A program made the position numbers and the translations under genes. Source: Legionella spiritensis (GTDB lineage: Bacteria > Pseudomonadota > Gammaproteobacteria > Legionellales > Legionellaceae). Taken from it: 64,000 nt of DNA. Each line of letters begins with the position of its first letter. The stretch's first letter is position 1. Below, in pieces: positions 48,042 through 58,272 of the stretch. The notes beneath the pieces are model-generated. The model was not told the DNA's origin, did not search any database, and saw nothing but the letters and a program-made list of their open reading frames with translations. The stretch spans positions 405,001-469,000 of the forward strand of contig NZ_LT906457.1 in the NCBI RefSeq assembly GCF_900186965.1, read 5' to 3'.

Positions 48042-51000
48042 TTAATACCACGAACTCAGCCAGCCCTTTTGTTGTTGTCCTGATTTCGGATCCTCGTCCA
48101 TTGCTTCAGTGGTTTTTGTCTTGTCTGTACGCCAGAACGGGAGATAACTTGCCAGGGAAGTCACGGTTTCCACAACTCCGTTCATAACATTTTGTGGCGG
48201 TTCCTCCGGTGGACTGTCCCTATCCGCTTCCAGTAGAAATGGTTCTGTTTTGGTATGGATCTCTTGCGCAATATCATCAAAACATCGGTGATTTTTTTTA
48301 GCTTTATGCAGCAATGCGAATAACGGTTCTTCTTCTTCGGATCGGCAATAAAGCGCGATTAATTGCTCACGATTATGAACAAAAGGATCTTTATGATGCA
48401 ACAACCAGCTCTCCAAATCCCGTTCCATGGAGGCACGTTCCAGCAGCTCGCTAAACAGCTTGTCAACCTCCTTACGCAGGGAAGGCTCCTTATCGTCTTT
48501 GGGGTGCCATTCGTATCGTGTCAAGGCATCGGGAAGCGTCGTCAATTCGGCCAGGGAGGAATTTTTATTCAAAAGTGGTAATAATTGCTGCAGATTTGCA
48601 GGCATTTTCGGCAACGACACAGATGCGGCGACTTGCTGGCTTTCCGAACGTATTTTTTTGACTTGTCCATCAAAGGGTAGTACGTATTCTGGTTGTTTGG
48701 GCTTAAACCATCCTGTCCATCCGTAAAACAGGCAACGCTTGAACCAGGTTCGGAAGCTACGTAGAAAAGAGGACATCTCCGTCAAAGACGATTCAAACTG
48801 CGCTTCATTTAATGCTTGCTGTACCTTTTGTGAGGTTGGCGGATTGGTTTTTAAAAGCGGAAGCGCCATGCTGCATAAATCGATTAACTCCTGATAGTTT
48901 TTTTGCCTTCCCAAACGTTTCAGTATCGGATCCGCACTATAACGCAGCAGATCTGCCGCGATTTGAGGGTCAACGAGTTTCGGATGATTCAGGAAACTGT
49001 CAAAAATGACTTGTCTGGTTTTTTCAGGTATTTCTTCCCGGGTAAGAAGCCAGGCAATCACATGCAATTTCTTTAGTCTATTGGCTGTTGTTCCCCCGAA
49101 TGTATAATAATCCAGATAGTCATTGAGGAAACGCTGCAGTGTTTCCTCTTTTCCCGAATAGTGAATTAGAAAATAATCAATAGCTCGAATGGAGGCGAAC
49201 TTTTCCGCCATAATATTGACCAGAGGATTATCCGGTAAATCATGGCGCTCCAGGGATTCTATCGGACCTTCATCGACATTAAAAATCGGTTTTAACAGTA
49301 AGGTAAAAATATTACCCGGCCTGCTCGGCTCAGGTTGACTGGAAGATAATAAGACGGGCGCGTGCAGACGCTTGATGGCGAGTCGTTCATCGTCATAGAA
49401 TACGGAGCAATCAGCAAACAGGGCGCTGCTGCGTAAATAATTACCGGTAATGCTTTGGAGTTCGGGACGCAACCCGGCAAACGGCTCGTCCTCGCAGATC
49501 CGAATTAGTAATTGTATCGCCTGGGAAGATAGTTGCTGATGGTTTCTTGTCAGTTGTTCCAGTAAATGGATAATAAACTGTTGCAAACGCTCATTATTCT
49601 GATGTCCATAAAGATACCGGTGCATCGCATAAACAAGATGGGATTCGTCGCAATAGATGATGAAACCCTGTAACGTCACTGCTTTTTTAGCCGGCTCCAG
49701 GCCATCCTGATATTCAATGAGCGACATAAGGATATTCTGACGAAGCAAGGGAGCCAGATCTTTCAAGCCAGTTGTCACGGATTTTCTGAATTTATTACAC
49801 AAAATCAGCAAGAGCCGGGTATGGTTAGGCATGCTGGTGTAATGCCGCAGCCAGTATTGAATCAATAAATCTCGTTGAACCCCCACCTTTCGCAACAATA
49901 CATCAACCATTTCGTCATGGAATTCATGAAAATGTTTCGGTGAGCAAAAAAGCGTTGCCGCGGCTTCGGGTTGCATATTTTTCAAGCCCGCAATGGGCAA
50001 GTGAGTCAGATCCAGACGTTGCACCAGAGGCTGCAAGCGGCGTTTGATTCGTTTTTCCGGTGCCTTGTTCAACTCAACCAGCATGGAGGGCTTGTTTAGT
50101 TTGTGCAAATAATCCGCACGAGTTAATAAATGCAGGGATATTAATGATTGAATGGCGGAGGGTTGTTCGCCGTTTTGCAGAGCAATCAGGTCATTGGCGG
50201 GAAAATGGCAGTGGGCCAATAAATCCAGAAAAGCTTGTTGATTGCTTGCATCGTTGATAATGGCATGGCAATGGTTTTTAATCTGTAATGCAGCTGTTAG
50301 CATCTCCAGACGATTGGTTTCCGGTAGTGATTTGATTTTTTCCTGTAGCCAATGCCATGAAAAGCCGCGAACTATATACGGAATAATCTCGGCATCAAGT
50401 GGTTTTACCCGTTCAATACGGGTAAAAAGCCAGGAGAGTTTCAAATTATCCGGTTCAGGTTGTTGTTGCAGTACATGACACAATTGAGGCAACAAATTCA
50501 AATCGAGGATGTAGCGAAGTAAATGGTCTAATTGCTCTTGTTTATCCAGCGACGCACCGTCTGTTGCCGCCAGCCAGTTGACAAAGCCATGAACAAGTAA
50601 ATCCGGTGATTTCTGTAAAAACGAGAACAGGTACAAATAATGCAGGCATGCAGCGGGCGATTGATACTGGTTTTTTTTATCAAACTCGTCCATGGTCTTC
50701 CAATAGGATAACGCTTTGCTTTCCTCGCGAACAAAAGAGAATCCGTATTGTAAGCGCTGGGCTATGATTTCCGTTTGCGAGGAAGTGGCGTCTTGCTGGC
50801 GCAAACGATTGAGAAGCGCAAGCAGACTGGCATCGGCACAAAAATAGGCGGTTGTGTCACGGCCGTTGCTTTCGCAAGAATCTTTTTGCCAGTCTTTAAG
50901 CTCGGGAAGAGGTTCTTTCATAAAGAGCAGGCGTTGCAGAAATAACAGGGATTCAAAAACCTCAGGTGGCAGAGCGGCAAGCTGGTCGACTGACAAATCG

Positions 51001-54000
51001 AGCAGTGTTTCTGGCGCCGGAGAGGATTCGCATTCATTAATATGCCGGGTTAACAAGTCATGAATACGATTTTTAAAAAGCAGGACGCATTTATCAGCCA
51101 GTCCGTTTTCCAGCAAATATTGCAGAAAATTTTCATACTGGCGAGGATCCTGTAAAGCAAATTCAATGAGACAATCAAGCAAGGAACCACCAAGTCCGTT
51201 GAGGATTTCGCCCGGTGTGGGTGTTGTCGTGAGAAGACTATGTAATGTTTTTATAAAAGGAGCGGCTGCTTGCTGATTTATCGGTTTGGATAATTGTTTA
51301 AAAGCCGGTAAATAACTGTTTAAACAGGAAATCAGACCATCAATATTGGTAGTTGTAATAGTACTCCCGGTTAACTGGCGTAATCGTTCGGAATTGGCTA
51401 TATCGGGGCGATACTTATAGCTTTCTGTTTCAATACGCTCATATCGTGCGGTCAGGGTCGATGCTAATTCCGGGAGTTGCTCCAAATCACGTTGCACCCA
51501 CTCCATCTCAAGGTGTCTGGATATATCGCCGGGAAGCAGTGCCTCGGCTGCGGTTTTGGATAAGCGGGTACGCTTGATTTGCCGGGTTAATGAGATAATT
51601 CGGCTTAATGAGGGTAATTGTGCGAATTCGCATGCTTCCTGATAACAGGCTAAATCGTTTACATGGCATTTGTACAGTTCTGAAATAAGGGTACTGACGT
51701 CTTTGATGTCGTAGTATCGCTTTAGATGTTCAAAGCATTGCTTATAGAATTTGATATCCTGATGAACCAATGCCAGGCGGCCGGCCAACTCGGTTGGTTG
51801 AAATTTTGATAATAGTTTAAACAACAATGCGTTGTCGATCTCATTGGCCAGCGGGGATAGGAGAACTTGATGCAAAAGCCATTGCTGAATATCGGGATTT
51901 AAAGCCAGTTGCCCGTTAGCAAGGATTTTCAGGCAGGTCGGCAGGGATGACGACAGGCCACCATCATGTTCCCCGCCCGCATCAGAAGCAGTTACCAGAT
52001 TTTTGATATCGTGGGGGGACAGGTAGTTGATTTTTCCATTTTGAATTTTGCCAAGATGGGAGCCGGGCTCCATAAGATGATAGAGTCCTGGGGATGAAAC
52101 CTGCTGCAGGATTTGTAGCCGCCATTGGTATCTTTGTAAAACAGTGGTGATTTTATGATGTTGTTCCGGGCTGATTTTCCTGATTTGCGATGCGTATTCC
52201 CCTAATAATTGATAAAGTTCATTGGCTTCTATCTCAAAAAGATTGCATGAATCCGAATCGCTCCATAGAGGGGCGATTAATTTCTTAAAGAGCGACGTTT
52301 GTTCAATGGCTTTTTGTAAGCCGGAACCGGTTTCCTGTTCCTGATAAACGGCAATAATGTCCAGTAATCCATCATTCACTAGCGGCAGACGATGCGTCCA
52401 GCGTAGGGCGGTTAGCATTTCACCGGCAACATTCTCGCAACTGCCCAATGGGGAATACAGAGCTGTCAAATGACGTGCTTCCAATAAAAAGGCACTTTGG
52501 GTACGCAGAGCCTTTGTACGGGTCGATGAGCTCAGAAGCTTGAGCGAGGCGGGATATGCTTGCGTTCCCTGCTCCGGATGAAGCCAGATGTTTTTCAGGT
52601 ATTGATAGAGCAAGCCGGATTTTTCGATGGCGATATCCAGGGTGGGTTTGCAAAGATAGCGTTCGATTTCACCCTTGTAGTACATTGAATTTTCAATATA
52701 GGAGCGAAGCTGCTCCTGATGATTTTCCCGGGTCGTGTAATTGGCGAGAGCGGCCAGAGTCTGTCCGTCAACATTTAATGTGGTCAGCCAGGTTTCCAAA
52801 GAAATATCCTTGTACTTCAGATAATCAAAAATGGCGGTAACGAATGTAAATTTGACGGCCATGGCTGTCTGGCTGTCCAGTATACGTAACAATTGTTTCG
52901 CTGATGTCAGATGAGAAAACAACTCGTTTCTCTGTTCGGTTTTTAATGAGGCAATGCCCTCCGGGTGTCTGGCTAGTAAATCGACGAAGATAAAACGAGT
53001 CGAACTTTCTCGATAAATGGCAAATAACGTTTTAACCGGCAAAGCGCGTGACAAGGTAATAAGGGAGGACCACTGAACATCGTCCAGTACGGGGCGCTGC
53101 AATAAATCAAGAGCCAGTTTCTTTTTTTCCTCGGGAGCCAACAGATTAAAGAGCATGGCAAATTGATCGTCTTTCAGGTTGGACGGAGGATTACTCAGTA
53201 ACTGCTTGATGTAATTTTGAAAAATCGGGTGCTCTTGCAGGGCGGGTTGAAAACGAATCGTAATATTATCCAGCAAGACCTGGGTAAAGGGATGATGTTG
53301 TAAATCCGACGGTTCGGCTTTTTGCAACAGGTGCAAAGCCAAACGAGTAAACGAATCGTTATTGATCAACAAACCGGCCCAGCGTAAATCCAGCTCCTTG
53401 AAAGAGGCCAGGGTATTGAAAACAATCTGCTGGATCTCCCTTGTGACGGCAGCGCGTTGCAAGGTGTCAAAAGCGGGATTGTCAATCCATTGTTGAAACA
53501 GGCGAAACTGATCAGTGATCATAGCCACATCGCGAGACTCGCCGGCGCGCAAGTCCGATATGCCGGACAGCAGCATATTTAATACGTATATCGCGGTGGA
53601 TCTGGTTTGTCTGGCATCGAGATGCTGATGCACGTATCCAAGGAACTTTCTTTTTTCCTCATTGCCTTGCATACAGGCTTGTTTAAACAGTGCGATCAAG
53701 TGTACGGAACTGTGCTCTTTTTCTGCCAGACACATAAACATCTGAGGAAAACAGGGAGTTAATAACGGGTGCTCTAACAATGATTCGAGGAATGAGGGGT
53801 TGGGCGGCAGCAAGGCGAATAACTCGCCAGGACCGCCGTCCTGAAACGTTTTGGCGTCAGGGTGGTGCAAAAGAATATCCAGCCAGAACGGAAACTGCTC
53901 CATAAGGTATTGTTCGCTGCATTGTTTCATCAGCCACTGTATTTCTTCTGTGTTTAATTGGTAAAGAAGGGTTTTAATATCGGGTAAACCGGTAATAAAT

Positions 54001-56642
54001 TGCCATACTTGTTGATCCAGCAATGGGTTGTTATCGTAATCCCGTATTTTTTCCAGGAGTAACCGTATAAAGGACAGACGGTATTCCAGTTCGCGGGATT
54101 CCAGATAGACGGCTGCTTTTGTCCAGTTGATCCGGGTCGCCTCGTCCATGGATTTTAACAAGATGGCGATTAATGCCGAATGATCCAGATGTTTCAGGTT
54201 TGCCGAATCAACCTGGGTCAGATATTGGGCGCTTAAATGCGCGTTATGAGCGTCTTTTTCCAAATCGATGGCCAGTTGAGCCAGAACGCCATCAAAACGA
54301 TGAGGCGTTTTCAATTGCCTGGTTAACAAAACAGAGGCTTGTTTTGGATTATAGTCATCGACTTCCTCGTTTTTTAAAAATTCCCAGCAGGCTTTTTTAA
54401 GCCGTTGGTAATTTTGTTGTCCTGGTTCAGTCAACCCGGTTTCTACGGACTCGAGATTAAAAAACATGGTTTGCAGCAGGGCGGGGGTTTCACGATAACG
54501 ACTTAACAAATGCAAAGCGAACTGCCGGGCTTGTTTTTCTTCCAGTGCCGCGATGTTTAGTACCCTGATGGCCCGTAACTTAAGATCGGTTTCCGGGCGG
54601 GTTACCTGCAATACTGAGGGGGCGTAATCCTGGTATATGGAGGATCGGGAGGTCAGGGAATGAAGGCAGGCTGGACTGGTTAATAAACGCCGGGCAATTC
54701 CGGAACTGTTCTCACTGGCTGTCCATTGATGGATGGGATCTTTTTCATCAAAACAGGTTTGTAACCTTTTACAAAAATGGAGCAGCAGTTGTTCCAGGGT
54801 TGGCGTGTAGTCGCTGTTTTCTTCCGTGCGTAAAAGCAATTCCTCAATTAAGGTAATCAGCGTTTTGGAATCGATGTCCGGCATCACCTGGTCAAGAAAT
54901 GCCGGATGAATTAAAGGGGTGTTGCATAGAAAATAAACCAGAATATCCTGATTGGAGAAATCCTTAAACAATTTGACAAAACCACTAAATTCGTCCGGTG
55001 GGCTTTGCTGGCGAACCAGATGCAGATAAAGCGCAAGGAGGTTCTCGTGAGAGAAGGCTTTAAGCAGAGCGATCTGCTCGTCAGGCCTTGACTGCTTGAG
55101 AATGGTGCGGCTATAGGACAAAAGAGTTGTTTTACAGCAATCGCTGGTCAGCAGGGCTTGCAGCCATTGGTATTGCAAGGCCGGATTTTTGGGGAATTGG
55201 GCAAATATCAGATGGATCAATTCTTCTTGTGATGCTTCGGGTAAAAATGCGATTTGTTTTGCCAGATTATTGAAAGCCGGTTCAGGCAGTTTGAGGGAAC
55301 CAATTTTATCGGCCAACACCTTGCAATAGGTGTTGATCAGAGGGGTATACTCCTGATTTAACAGTTGTTTCATGGCCATCACATGGCAGCAAAGCGTGAT
55401 CAGTTGCGTTTCATTCAGCCTGGCAAAACATTGCTCTATCAAAAACGGATCATGAGTTTGAGTATGGGTGAGATAATTAATGGTTAGCGTGTTATCTTTA
55501 TCGTCGTTGTCAGTCAGACAGGCTAACAGTTTGGACGAGTCGTACGTTTTTTGAAAAAAAAGATCCAGAAATCGGGTGATTTCATGGATGTTATTTTTAC
55601 GATGCTCGTAATACGGTTTAAAATATCGCGTCAACTCATCGTGAGGCATTTTAGCCAGGGTTTGAGCGATGTGCTCCATCGCCAGCGCGTTAAATTGGCC
55701 ATCCTGCCAGTTGTAGCGAGAGATATTTTCCAGTAATTCCATGACGATGGTTTGTTGTTTACCGAAGAGGTTGCGACAGCTTTTTAAACGCTTGCTCATT
55801 AACAGGTTGGCTAATTCCGCATTGAAGTTTGCAAGTTCCTGATATTCCTCTTCTGAAGTAGTGGCTCTTGCGGTGAGAACGGTGGCTAAATTTTCATATT
55901 TTTGCAAATATTGTTGTCTTAAATCGGTAGAACTCTTTTTTTTATTTTCTTTTGCAACATAGGTTGCAGCGATAGCCCGTAATTGAAATGTGATCCGTAC
56001 CAACTGGTTTGTAGAAACCAGAAGACTTAGCTGTTTTATGTCATCCATATCGTATAGAACGGGCGACTGTAACAAATAGCTTGCCAGAGTGTAGAGGTGC
56101 TGGTTTATTTCGCTGTCATAATCCGTATCTGTGTGATGAGTCATCACAAAATGAACCAGTACATCCAGCCATTTTGGCGTCTCTTTCGCCATTTCCAGTA
56201 CGCGTTGATAAAATTTTTCGCGTTCTGGCAAAGGAAGATGAAACAGCACGGTTTGCAAGGATTTAGGGGAGTATTGCAGGCTATTCATCCATTGAATAAC
56301 GTCGTCAATCAATGCTTGCCATTGTCCGGACGATTTGTCGGTTATCAAGTCATAACAGGCTTTCAGTCTGATTGTGATGTCTTCCTGATTGGATTCCTGC
56401 AAGGCCCGGTTTAGCAAAATCCGGTTTATAGCCAGTTCGGATTCCATTCTTTCCGTATCCGTTTCTTCAGTATCATGAAGGGCAGGAAGTAATAATTTCA
56501 GGTGTGAAAAATTCTCATATTCGGCAAGCCTGCTGATGAGTTCATTGATGGTTTGATGATTGGGTTTTTCTTCCCGAAATAAATCGCATAGTTCCTTGCT
56601 GGTACTTTTGGATAAAAAAACTGAAAAAGACGAGCCACCCAT
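48042..56642 (-). CDS. Giant helical protein of unknown family (2866 residues)
   Basis: A single uninterrupted leftward frame of 8.6 kb; I do not recognise the family. The start at 56642 is chosen over ATG 56663 because AGGGAGGT (56650-56657) lies 7 nt before it. The whole length is leucine-rich and alpha-helical, with repeated short helix-turn units like an alpha-solenoid (HEAT/ARM style), no signal peptide and no convincing membrane helices. A tryptophan-rich patch (RTWFKRCLFYGWTGWFK) lies near residue 2630 and another (ASYLPFWRT) near 2825. The C-terminal 50 residues are polar and probably disordered. Its neighbours are the lipid A type operon (convergent) and trkH (same strand, 168 nt upstream). 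It could be a translocated effector or a large scaffold. Confidence 0.9.
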   Translation of the reverse strand: MGGSSFSVFLSKSTSKELCDLFREEKPNHQTINELISRLAEYENFSHLKLLLPALHDTEETDTERMESELAINRILLNRALQESNQEDITIRLKACYDLITDKSSGQWQALIDDVIQWMNSLQYSPKSLQTVLFHLPLPEREKFYQRVLEMAKETPKWLDVLVHFVMTHHTDTDYDSEINQHLYTLASYLLQSPVLYDMDDIKQLSLLVSTNQLVRITFQLRAIAATYVAKENKKKSSTDLRQQYLQKYENLATVLTARATTSEEEYQELANFNAELANLLMSKRLKSCRNLFGKQQTIVMELLENISRYNWQDGQFNALAMEHIAQTLAKMPHDELTRYFKPYYEHRKNNIHEITRFLDLFFQKTYDSSKLLACLTDNDDKDNTLTINYLTHTQTHDPFLIEQCFARLNETQLITLCCHVMAMKQLLNQEYTPLINTYCKVLADKIGSLKLPEPAFNNLAKQIAFLPEASQEELIHLIFAQFPKNPALQYQWLQALLTSDCCKTTLLSYSRTILKQSRPDEQIALLKAFSHENLLALYLHLVRQQSPPDEFSGFVKLFKDFSNQDILVYFLCNTPLIHPAFLDQVMPDIDSKTLITLIEELLLRTEENSDYTPTLEQLLLHFCKRLQTCFDEKDPIHQWTASENSSGIARRLLTSPACLHSLTSRSSIYQDYAPSVLQVTRPETDLKLRAIRVLNIAALEEKQARQFALHLLSRYRETPALLQTMFFNLESVETGLTEPGQQNYQRLKKACWEFLKNEEVDDYNPKQASVLLTRQLKTPHRFDGVLAQLAIDLEKDAHNAHLSAQYLTQVDSANLKHLDHSALIAILLKSMDEATRINWTKAAVYLESRELEYRLSFIRLLLEKIRDYDNNPLLDQQVWQFITGLPDIKTLLYQLNTEEIQWLMKQCSEQYLMEQFPFWLDILLHHPDAKTFQDGGPGELFALLPPNPSFLESLLEHPLLTPCFPQMFMCLAEKEHSSVHLIALFKQACMQGNEEKRKFLGYVHQHLDARQTRSTAIYVLNMLLSGISDLRAGESRDVAMITDQFRLFQQWIDNPAFDTLQRAAVTREIQQIVFNTLASFKELDLRWAGLLINNDSFTRLALHLLQKAEPSDLQHHPFTQVLLDNITIRFQPALQEHPIFQNYIKQLLSNPPSNLKDDQFAMLFNLLAPEEKKKLALDLLQRPVLDDVQWSSLITLSRALPVKTLFAIYRESSTRFIFVDLLARHPEGIASLKTEQRNELFSHLTSAKQLLRILDSQTAMAVKFTFVTAIFDYLKYKDISLETWLTTLNVDGQTLAALANYTTRENHQEQLRSYIENSMYYKGEIERYLCKPTLDIAIEKSGLLYQYLKNIWLHPEQGTQAYPASLKLLSSSTRTKALRTQSAFLLEARHLTALYSPLGSCENVAGEMLTALRWTHRLPLVNDGLLDIIAVYQEQETGSGLQKAIEQTSLFKKLIAPLWSDSDSCNLFEIEANELYQLLGEYASQIRKISPEQHHKITTVLQRYQWRLQILQQVSSPGLYHLMEPGSHLGKIQNGKINYLSPHDIKNLVTASDAGGEHDGGLSSSLPTCLKILANGQLALNPDIQQWLLHQVLLSPLANEIDNALLFKLLSKFQPTELAGRLALVHQDIKFYKQCFEHLKRYYDIKDVSTLISELYKCHVNDLACYQEACEFAQLPSLSRIISLTRQIKRTRLSKTAAEALLPGDISRHLEMEWVQRDLEQLPELASTLTARYERIETESYKYRPDIANSERLRQLTGSTITTTNIDGLISCLNSYLPAFKQLSKPINQQAAAPFIKTLHSLLTTTPTPGEILNGLGGSLLDCLIEFALQDPRQYENFLQYLLENGLADKCVLLFKNRIHDLLTRHINECESSPAPETLLDLSVDQLAALPPEVFESLLFLQRLLFMKEPLPELKDWQKDSCESNGRDTTAYFCADASLLALLNRLRQQDATSSQTEIIAQRLQYGFSFVREESKALSYWKTMDEFDKKNQYQSPAACLHYLYLFSFLQKSPDLLVHGFVNWLAATDGASLDKQEQLDHLLRYILDLNLLPQLCHVLQQQPEPDNLKLSWLFTRIERVKPLDAEIIPYIVRGFSWHWLQEKIKSLPETNRLEMLTAALQIKNHCHAIINDASNQQAFLDLLAHCHFPANDLIALQNGEQPSAIQSLISLHLLTRADYLHKLNKPSMLVELNKAPEKRIKRRLQPLVQRLDLTHLPIAGLKNMQPEAAATLFCSPKHFHEFHDEMVDVLLRKVGVQRDLLIQYWLRHYTSMPNHTRLLLILCNKFRKSVTTGLKDLAPLLRQNILMSLIEYQDGLEPAKKAVTLQGFIIYCDESHLVYAMHRYLYGHQNNERLQQFIIHLLEQLTRNHQQLSSQAIQLLIRICEDEPFAGLRPELQSITGNYLRSSALFADCSVFYDDERLAIKRLHAPVLLSSSQPEPSRPGNIFTLLLKPIFNVDEGPIESLERHDLPDNPLVNIMAEKFASIRAIDYFLIHYSGKEETLQRFLNDYLDYYTFGGTTANRLKKLHVIAWLLTREEIPEKTRQVIFDSFLNHPKLVDPQIAADLLRYSADPILKRLGRQKNYQELIDLCSMALPLLKTNPPTSQKVQQALNEAQFESSLTEMSSFLRSFRTWFKRCLFYGWTGWFKPKQPEYVLPFDGQVKKIRSESQQVAASVSLPKMPANLQQLLPLLNKNSSLAELTTLPDALTRYEWHPKDDKEPSLRKEVDKLFSELLERASMERDLESWLLHHKDPFVHNREQLIALYCRSEEEEPLFALLHKAKKNHRCFDDIAQEIHTKTEPFLLEADRDSPPEEPPQNVMNGVVETVTSLASYLPFWRTDKTKTTEAMDEDPKSGQQQKGWLSSWY

Positions 56643-56810
56643 GGAACTTACCTCCCTGTCCATTACTCTGATGACATTTGTAGTCTGAGCAGATTGATTT
56701 AAGAGCTATCGGTATCAATAATTTATTGCTATGAGGATCATATTTCAGCATAACGATTTGAAAAAAAATTTCAATAGTCGATTTATTTTTGATCGGATGG
56801 CGTCATGGGT

Positions 56811-58265
56811 TTATTTTTGCCAGAAATGTTTGGAAAAAATAATGAGCAAGGAGAATATTTCCAGGCGGCCGGCGATCATGGCAAAAATGAGTACCCACTT
56901 ACTGGACTGGTTCAGATAGGTAAAATTATCACTCACCGCCCCAAGCCCCACTCCGGCGTTGGATATAGTCACGGTAATGGCAGAAAAGGAGGTTAGAAAA
57001 TCATTGCCCAACGCGATAAACACAATCATCAGGAACAGAAACAACGCGATGAAGACCGAGATAAACCCCCACATGGATTGCAAAACCGATTCGGGAAGCG
57101 TTTGTTTGCCGAACTTAATGGGAATGATCGCGTTCGGGTGCAGGAGATGATACATTTCCCGCTTGCTTTGTTTATAAATTAATAACGCCCGGATGACCTT
57201 GATGCCTCCGCTGGTGGATGCGGCACATCCGCCGATTAAAGAAGCCAGAATGATTAATACGGGTACGTAGCTTGGCCAATGACTGAAAGGAGCGGAGGTC
57301 AAACCGGTTGTTGTCGCTAAAGAAATGACGTTAAAGGTGCTTTTGATGACCGCGTGGTATTTGGCGCTGAACGATTCATAAAAAACCAGGCTCCAGGTCA
57401 CCAGGCCAATCACGATAACCAGAAAGGCGATATAGCTGCGAAATTCCTCATCCTCCCAATAATGGCGAATACTTCTTTTTTTGAGAATCATAAAGTGCAA
57501 GGCGAAATTGGTTCCGCCAAGGAGCATGAAAAAGCAGGCGACCAGTTCAATAGCATCACTTTGATAATAGGCGAAACTGCTGTCATGCATGGAAAACCCG
57601 CCGGTGGAAACCGTGGAAAAACTTTCACCCAGTGCATCGAACCAATCCATCCCTGCCAGCCAGTAACAAATCATGCAAAGCAAGGTAAGCAAAACATAAA
57701 TTGACCACAGTGCTTTCGCTGTTTGCGCAATACGAGGCGTCAGTTTACTGTCTTTCATAGGTCCCGGTGTTTCAGCCCGGTAAAGCTGCATGCCCCCAAC
57801 GCCCAACATGGGTAAAATGGCCACGGCCAGGACGACGATACCCATTCCTCCCAGAAACTGCAGTTGCTGGCGATAAAATAAAATGGCGTGGGGCAAGTCT
57901 TCCAGATGATTGATGATGGTGGCTCCCGTGGTTGTAAAACCGGAAACCGATTCAAAAAAGGCGTCGGTCAGACTGTTTTTGTGTTCGCTGATGGCAAAGA
58001 TAAAAGGAAGGGAGGCAAAAAAACACAGAACAATCCAGAACAGGACGACAATCAGAAACCCGTCACGAATTTTTAATTCCTGTTGTTGCTTGCGAAACGC
58101 GAAGGCCAGTAAGGCGCCGGTAAAAAAAGTACAGACAAAGGCAATGACAAACGGATGCCAGAAATCTTCATGAAACAAGGTGTTGATCAGTAACGGGGTC
58201 AGCATGCTGACACTGAACATCATCAATAACAAACCGATTAATCTCAAAATGGTTTTAATTTGCAT
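56811..58265 (-). CDS. trkH: Potassium uptake protein TrkH
   Basis: The membrane channel subunit of the Trk K+ system. It has 484 residues and repeated M1-P-M2 modules whose pore loops are visible: SGFTTTGAT, STVSTGGFS, SLATTTGLTS and TISNAGVGLG. TrkA gates it from the cytoplasm. It starts 7 nt after the end of trkA on the same strand, the third structural gene of dapF-trkA-trkH. Confidence 0.95.
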   Translation of the reverse strand: MQIKTILRLIGLLLMMFSVSMLTPLLINTLFHEDFWHPFVIAFVCTFFTGALLAFAFRKQQQELKIRDGFLIVVLFWIVLCFFASLPFIFAISEHKNSLTDAFFESVSGFTTTGATIINHLEDLPHAILFYRQQLQFLGGMGIVVLAVAILPMLGVGGMQLYRAETPGPMKDSKLTPRIAQTAKALWSIYVLLTLLCMICYWLAGMDWFDALGESFSTVSTGGFSMHDSSFAYYQSDAIELVACFFMLLGGTNFALHFMILKKRSIRHYWEDEEFRSYIAFLVIVIGLVTWSLVFYESFSAKYHAVIKSTFNVISLATTTGLTSAPFSHWPSYVPVLIILASLIGGCAASTSGGIKVIRALLIYKQSKREMYHLLHPNAIIPIKFGKQTLPESVLQSMWGFISVFIALFLFLMIVFIALGNDFLTSFSAITVTISNAGVGLGAVSDNFTYLNQSSKWVLIFAMIAGRLEIFSLLIIFSKHFWQK

Positions 58266-58272
58266 TCGGTGC

